A stretch of 64,000 bases of DNA from Bimastos eiseni (taxonomy: Eukaryota > Annelida > Clitellata > Crassiclitellata > Lumbricidae). Positions 60,691 through 64,000 of the stretch are shown in pieces (positions within the stretch are counted from its first letter, which is position 1; every line of letters begins with the position of its first letter). Both the position numbers and the translations under genes were made by a program. The stretch lies in contig OY365806.1 in NCBI GenBank assembly GCA_959347315.1, forward strand, positions 37,480,505-37,544,504, read 5' to 3'. The notes under the pieces were generated by a model. That model saw only the letters and a list, made by a program, of their open reading frames with translations. It ran no database searches and was not told where the DNA came from.

Positions 60691-62200
60691 CTCTTTTCCA
60701 TTTTGGCCCCAACACCGAAGAATGCCTGCCGTAATGTGCCTTTCGTCTTTTGAAATAAAATCATATAATTATTACCTGTGTCCTCCAGTTGGCTATCGGG
60801 TTCAGTTCGTGTCTTGAAAAGTCTGCCCGGGATAAGGTTATGTTTGAATGAGGCTAATTTGTCTCAAATTGCTTTAATATTTGAATCTACTGACAACATT
60901 TATTGAACCGAAATGGACAATGAGTATATAGATGACAAATCATAACATTACAGAGTGTGTAATGTTTAGGAAATGATTAAGATATTTATATCCAAAAGGA
61001 GCTGAAGCCTCGTTTAATTAGGGTCACCCTATTATTTATCTCAATTCCATGATGGTTTGTTTGTCAGCTGAAAAGAAAAGAGACTATGGATTAATATTAC
61101 TTACTAACAAATAATTTTTCAAAGCAATATAGGCCGACATGCAACTCTACGATCATTAATAAAGCAAGCATGGCTAGTCTTTCATCAATCCTCCAAGTAG
61201 CTACTATTGGTCAGTTTTTTAAATCGGAAGTAGGCCTAGGTGGGTGCATTTTTAATAGTCATTGTTACTGTATTCCAATTGTCTTAGTAAAATAGCGGTT
61301 TATTGAACCAGTATATAGAAGGTTTGTTGTTTGTAATTCTAAAACATTGAGTTGAAGTAAACCTGCTAAAGTCTGTCTCACTGGCATATTCACAAACTTT
61401 GTGTGGCTGTATGTAACTGCCAGTCTGCCACAGGGCCTAATAATAGATATTCTTAGCGAAAGTAGCTAGTTAGCACTACCTAGTTTCAAATCACTAGCTA
61501 GCCCTAGATATTAGTTACAGAAAATTGGAATATTTTTAATCTAATACTCGTGGTTGTTGTGTGCTGTCATTATGATTGAGCATGAAGAAGCACTGTTGTT
61601 GCACACTATTATCCTTGACCCTGTTGCCCCAGTACTCTTTACTAAAAGTCGGCGCCTATGATCTCAATTACAATAATTATTAGGCTTACAATAACAATTG
61701 CACGGAGGCATATTCGCTGTCGCGGAGGAGCCTATGTATTTCCGAGAACGCGAATAGCGTCGATCGATCGCTATAATGATGGCTTTTTCAAAGCTTGTGT
61801 TCGGTTCCTTCAGCTTGGACGGACAAAAATATCGCCATGGATCATTATCGTCAAAAGATGGCTTATATCTTGTTTCTGTCATGTTTGCTGGTGAATACCA
61901 ACGTAAAGGAGGAGGAGGAGGAGGAGGCACAGATGACGTTAATCACTATTGTCGCCATGGTGACATCGTGAAGGCGAGGAGGCATGGGGTCAATGCGAGC
62001 GGAGTAGGGCCTATACTACTTTCAGGGCGTGTATATAGCGCTGTGGATAGAGTGGCTAAAACGTCAAAACCGCCGACACAATCGACACCATCAATTATCA
62101 TCATTGTAGCCTACACTCAAAACTGAATATTGTACTTCCGTTTTCCTCAACCTTGAATCCATTATTTACACAACACAAGCGTTTATAACTTGTCCAAAAC
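60691..62200. other. Intergenic, no gene recognised
   Basis: AT-rich, with TAGGCCTA at about 61228, a (GGA)n run at 61907-61927 and CpG-richer sequence at 61710-62060. No splice-linked conserved exons were seen. Confidence 0.5.
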
Positions 62201-62209
62201 TCACTATAG

Positions 62210-62530
62210 TCAGACCTGTCACCAGAACGTCTACACTCCATCCTCAAATCGCTCCGTTGGTTAAAAATCCCAGAGCGAATCAACTTCGAAGTTTTATCAC
62301 TAACTCACAGCTCCTTATAACACTTATGGCTCGATCTACCAGATCATCTTTCTGCCTCAATCGTTCGAACCTCTGTCACTATCTATCTCAAGTTATAGTC
62401 CCACGATCTCCCCGTGAATTCCGCCGATTTTCGTTTCCTTCATCATATTGCCAATACCCTGCCATCATCTGCCTCAGGATATTTCCACTCAAAACTGACG
62501 TGTAATCTTTTCAAGAACTCCTAGCCCGAC
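62210..62530 (+). pseudogene. Possible CR1/L2-type LINE ORF2 C-terminal remnant
   Basis: One frame reads LHSILKSLRWLKIPERINFE then VLSLTHSSL, like the (L)xSLHWLPVxxRIxFKxLxLTYxxL block near the end of CR1/L2 LINE ORF2 proteins. After several stops comes FHSKLTCNLFKNS, like the terminal FKxxLKTxLF. Spacing is about right (roughly 100 residues). Heavily decayed; recognised from memory. Confidence 0.45.
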
Positions 62531-62534
62531 TCAT

Positions 62535-62755
62535 CCAATCCGCTCGGCCTAAACAACACCCGCCAACTCGTCCAATCCTCTCGGCCTAAGCAACACCCGC
62601 CAACTCATCCAATCCTCTCGGCCTAAAAACACCCACCAACTCGTCCAATCCTTTCGGCCTAAACAACACCCGCCAACTCGTCCAATCCTTTCGGCCTAAA
62701 CAACACCCGCCAACTCGTCCAATCCTCTCGGCCTAAACGACACCCGCCTTAGCAG
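62535..62755 (+). repeat. 37-bp tandem array, about six copies
   Basis: Unit CCAATCCTCTCGGCCTAAAC then AACACCCGCCAACTCGT, repeated with one or two substitutions per copy. It directly follows the LINE remnant and may have grown from its 3' end. Confidence 0.93.
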
Positions 62756-62817
62756 CTGCTCGGACCCATCTGAAGAAAGGACCTTGACTTCCTCTAGACT
62801 ACCCTTGCACGGGTCTA

Positions 62818-63083
62818 GGACATTACCCCCAGATATTACTCCCCCCCCTGCCATTACCCTGTAGGATATTACCCCTCTGCCATTAACCACTGGAATTATG
62901 CCTCAGTATTTTAAATATGCCATTAACCTCTGAATAGTATGTGTAATCAGAGTTTAATTGTTTTAAACATGCAGAGGGGTAATGACAGAGGTAATGGCAC
63001 GGGGGGGGGAAGGTAATATCCTACGGGGGTAATGGCAGGGGTGGTAATGACAGGGAGGTAATATCCGGGGGGTAATGTCCTGC
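62818..63083. mobile_element. Foldback element with GGTAATG/CATTACC subterminal repeats
   Basis: The left end AGGACATTACCCCCAGATAT and right end ATATCCGGGGGGTAATGTCC are inverted. Each arm (about 70 and 100 bp) holds 3-6 copies of GGTAAT(G/A) followed by GGCA or TCC, in opposite orientation between arms. The centre is about 90 bp of AT-rich sequence. No ORF and no clear target duplication. Confidence 0.8.
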
Positions 63084-63711
63084 TACCTTTTGTACAATGT
63101 ACATCCCTCTTCTGTTTCTGCTTTTCATCAATACATGCCTAACACGTCATCACTTAGTCATTTCATGCTACTTTGTAGATGACTCCAATGTCGGCTTCTG
63201 ATATAATTCCTATACACTCAGCTTAACTTATAAAACACATCCGAATGGTTCAGTGAATATAAATTACCTGTAAAATTGAATAAAACTAATCATATCTTAT
63301 TCGGATTTAACAGGAAGTCAGTACCGCAAGAAACAAGCAAAATTCTAATCGAAACTAATGAAATTCCTCCAGATACTTTGGCTAAGATTGTGGACATATA
63401 TGTTGCCCAATATATCACTTGGAAAAATGAATTTGAAATGATAACACCTAAAATAGCTAAAAACATAGGAGTAATATAGACATTAGTGAACTGCAAAGCT
63501 TGCTGTTTAGCTCCCATTCTGATTCTCTGTCAATTCATCTGGTTTGTTTTGAATAGTCAAATGATATAAGTTGTTGCTTATTATTACATTTTGCATACAC
63601 TTGCTTACCATTATTATCAAACAACTATAGTTGTCAAAGCAACCATCAACTTTGCAGCTGGTCTTTAGGATCTTACTGGTCTCCCTATTGCGACCACATT
63701 GAACATTCGTT
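63084..63711. other. AT-rich intergenic
   Basis: No supported gene. An open frame at 63276-63479 (DTLAKIVDIYVAQYITWKN) is short, without recognised relatives. Confidence 0.4.
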
Positions 63712-64000
63712 GGGGGCCATCCACGATTCCACATATTATGTACACAGTGAGGGGAGAAATGTCGAATTTCAGCGATTTCATGTACGGGTGTGTATGGTGG
63801 GGGAGGGGTCCAGAAAATCTCTACGTACCCAAATATAACTGTTTAATTATGATGCCCACATTACGGAATATTAAAATTAGAACTGTAAACCCAATCACAG
63901 ACTATAATCCTGCTTAATCAATTTTATATAGCACAAATGTTTTTTAAATGCAGGAGTAGGGGTCCACGAAATGAATGCAGTACAACAGAGGGAGAGGGGG
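63712..64000 (+). repeat. Dispersed element, copy 2 (runs off the window)
   Basis: GGGGGCCATCCACGATTCCA, then TGTACGGGTGTGTATGG, GTTTAATTATGATGCC, TACGGAATATTAAAATTAG and CCCAATCACAGACTATAAT, colinear with 2994-3250 in the same orientation. Confidence 0.75.

Noticed and set aside
58433..60817. A 794-codon forward frame (with 718- and 550-codon frames overlapping it)
   Set aside because: It is produced by the stop-free 26-bp minisatellite in all three frames; there are no splice, domain or composition signals of a real protein.

Overview
The window is eukaryotic nuclear DNA from an animal. Genes are split into short exons by GT-AG introns of about 0.4-4 kb, the background is AT-rich, and mobile-element debris and tandem repeats are dense. 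The octamer TAGGCCTA is strikingly common between about 10.5 and 21.4 kb. Together with the intron-rich conserved genes this fits a marine invertebrate, perhaps a deuterostome such as an echinoderm or hemichordate, but the phylum is a guess.

Three conserved protein genes can be assembled exon by exon. (1) The 3' half of FAF1 lies on the + strand (79-6160, eight exons: UAS domain, coiled coil, C-terminal UBX domain). (2) A complete ZRANB2 lies on the - strand (35535-26843, seven coding exons, 286 residues: two RanBP2-type zinc fingers, acidic SKYKL repeats, short RS tail). (3) A complete TMEM50A/B-type four-helix membrane protein lies on the - strand (45730-39335, six coding exons, 160 residues). 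FAF1 and ZRANB2 converge on a 20-kb gene-free interval. ZRANB2 and TMEM50A lie head to tail. These are unrelated housekeeping genes (ubiquitin/p97 adaptor, splicing regulator, ER/Golgi membrane protein) and nothing suggests a shared pathway.

Repeat layout. 1.2-6 kb: two intronic minisatellites in FAF1, one built from the end of a coding exon and its 5' splice site. 9-15 kb: a 970-bp TIR element, AT and GT microsatellites, perfect cruciforms and a GAT/GGT tract. 15.5-18.3 kb: a decayed non-LTR retrotransposon with a C-terminal CCHC and restriction-like endonuclease region, flanked on both sides by (AAT)n. 20-24 kb: two copies of a 250-270 bp hAT MITE with 8-bp target duplications, and a diverged 27-bp minisatellite. 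30-55 kb: a family of exactly 71-bp TTAA-bounded palindromic elements, further hAT-type and Harbinger-like elements, and old LINE remnants. 53.2-54.4 kb: a 32-bp minisatellite with higher-order structure. 58.5-60.7 kb: a 2.2-kb, 26-bp minisatellite open in all three forward frames. 62-63.1 kb: a LINE tail, a 37-bp tandem array and a foldback element.

No prokaryotic operon, CRISPR array, viral genome or rRNA/tRNA gene was found. The most unusual items are the exon-derived splice-site minisatellite in FAF1, the frame-cycling minisatellite at 58.5 kb with its diverged relative at 23 kb, the constant-length 71-bp TTAA elements (two of them inverted within one ZRANB2 intron), and the nested higher-order 32-bp array. 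All calls were made by reading the sequence; recognition of protein families is from memory and was not searched.
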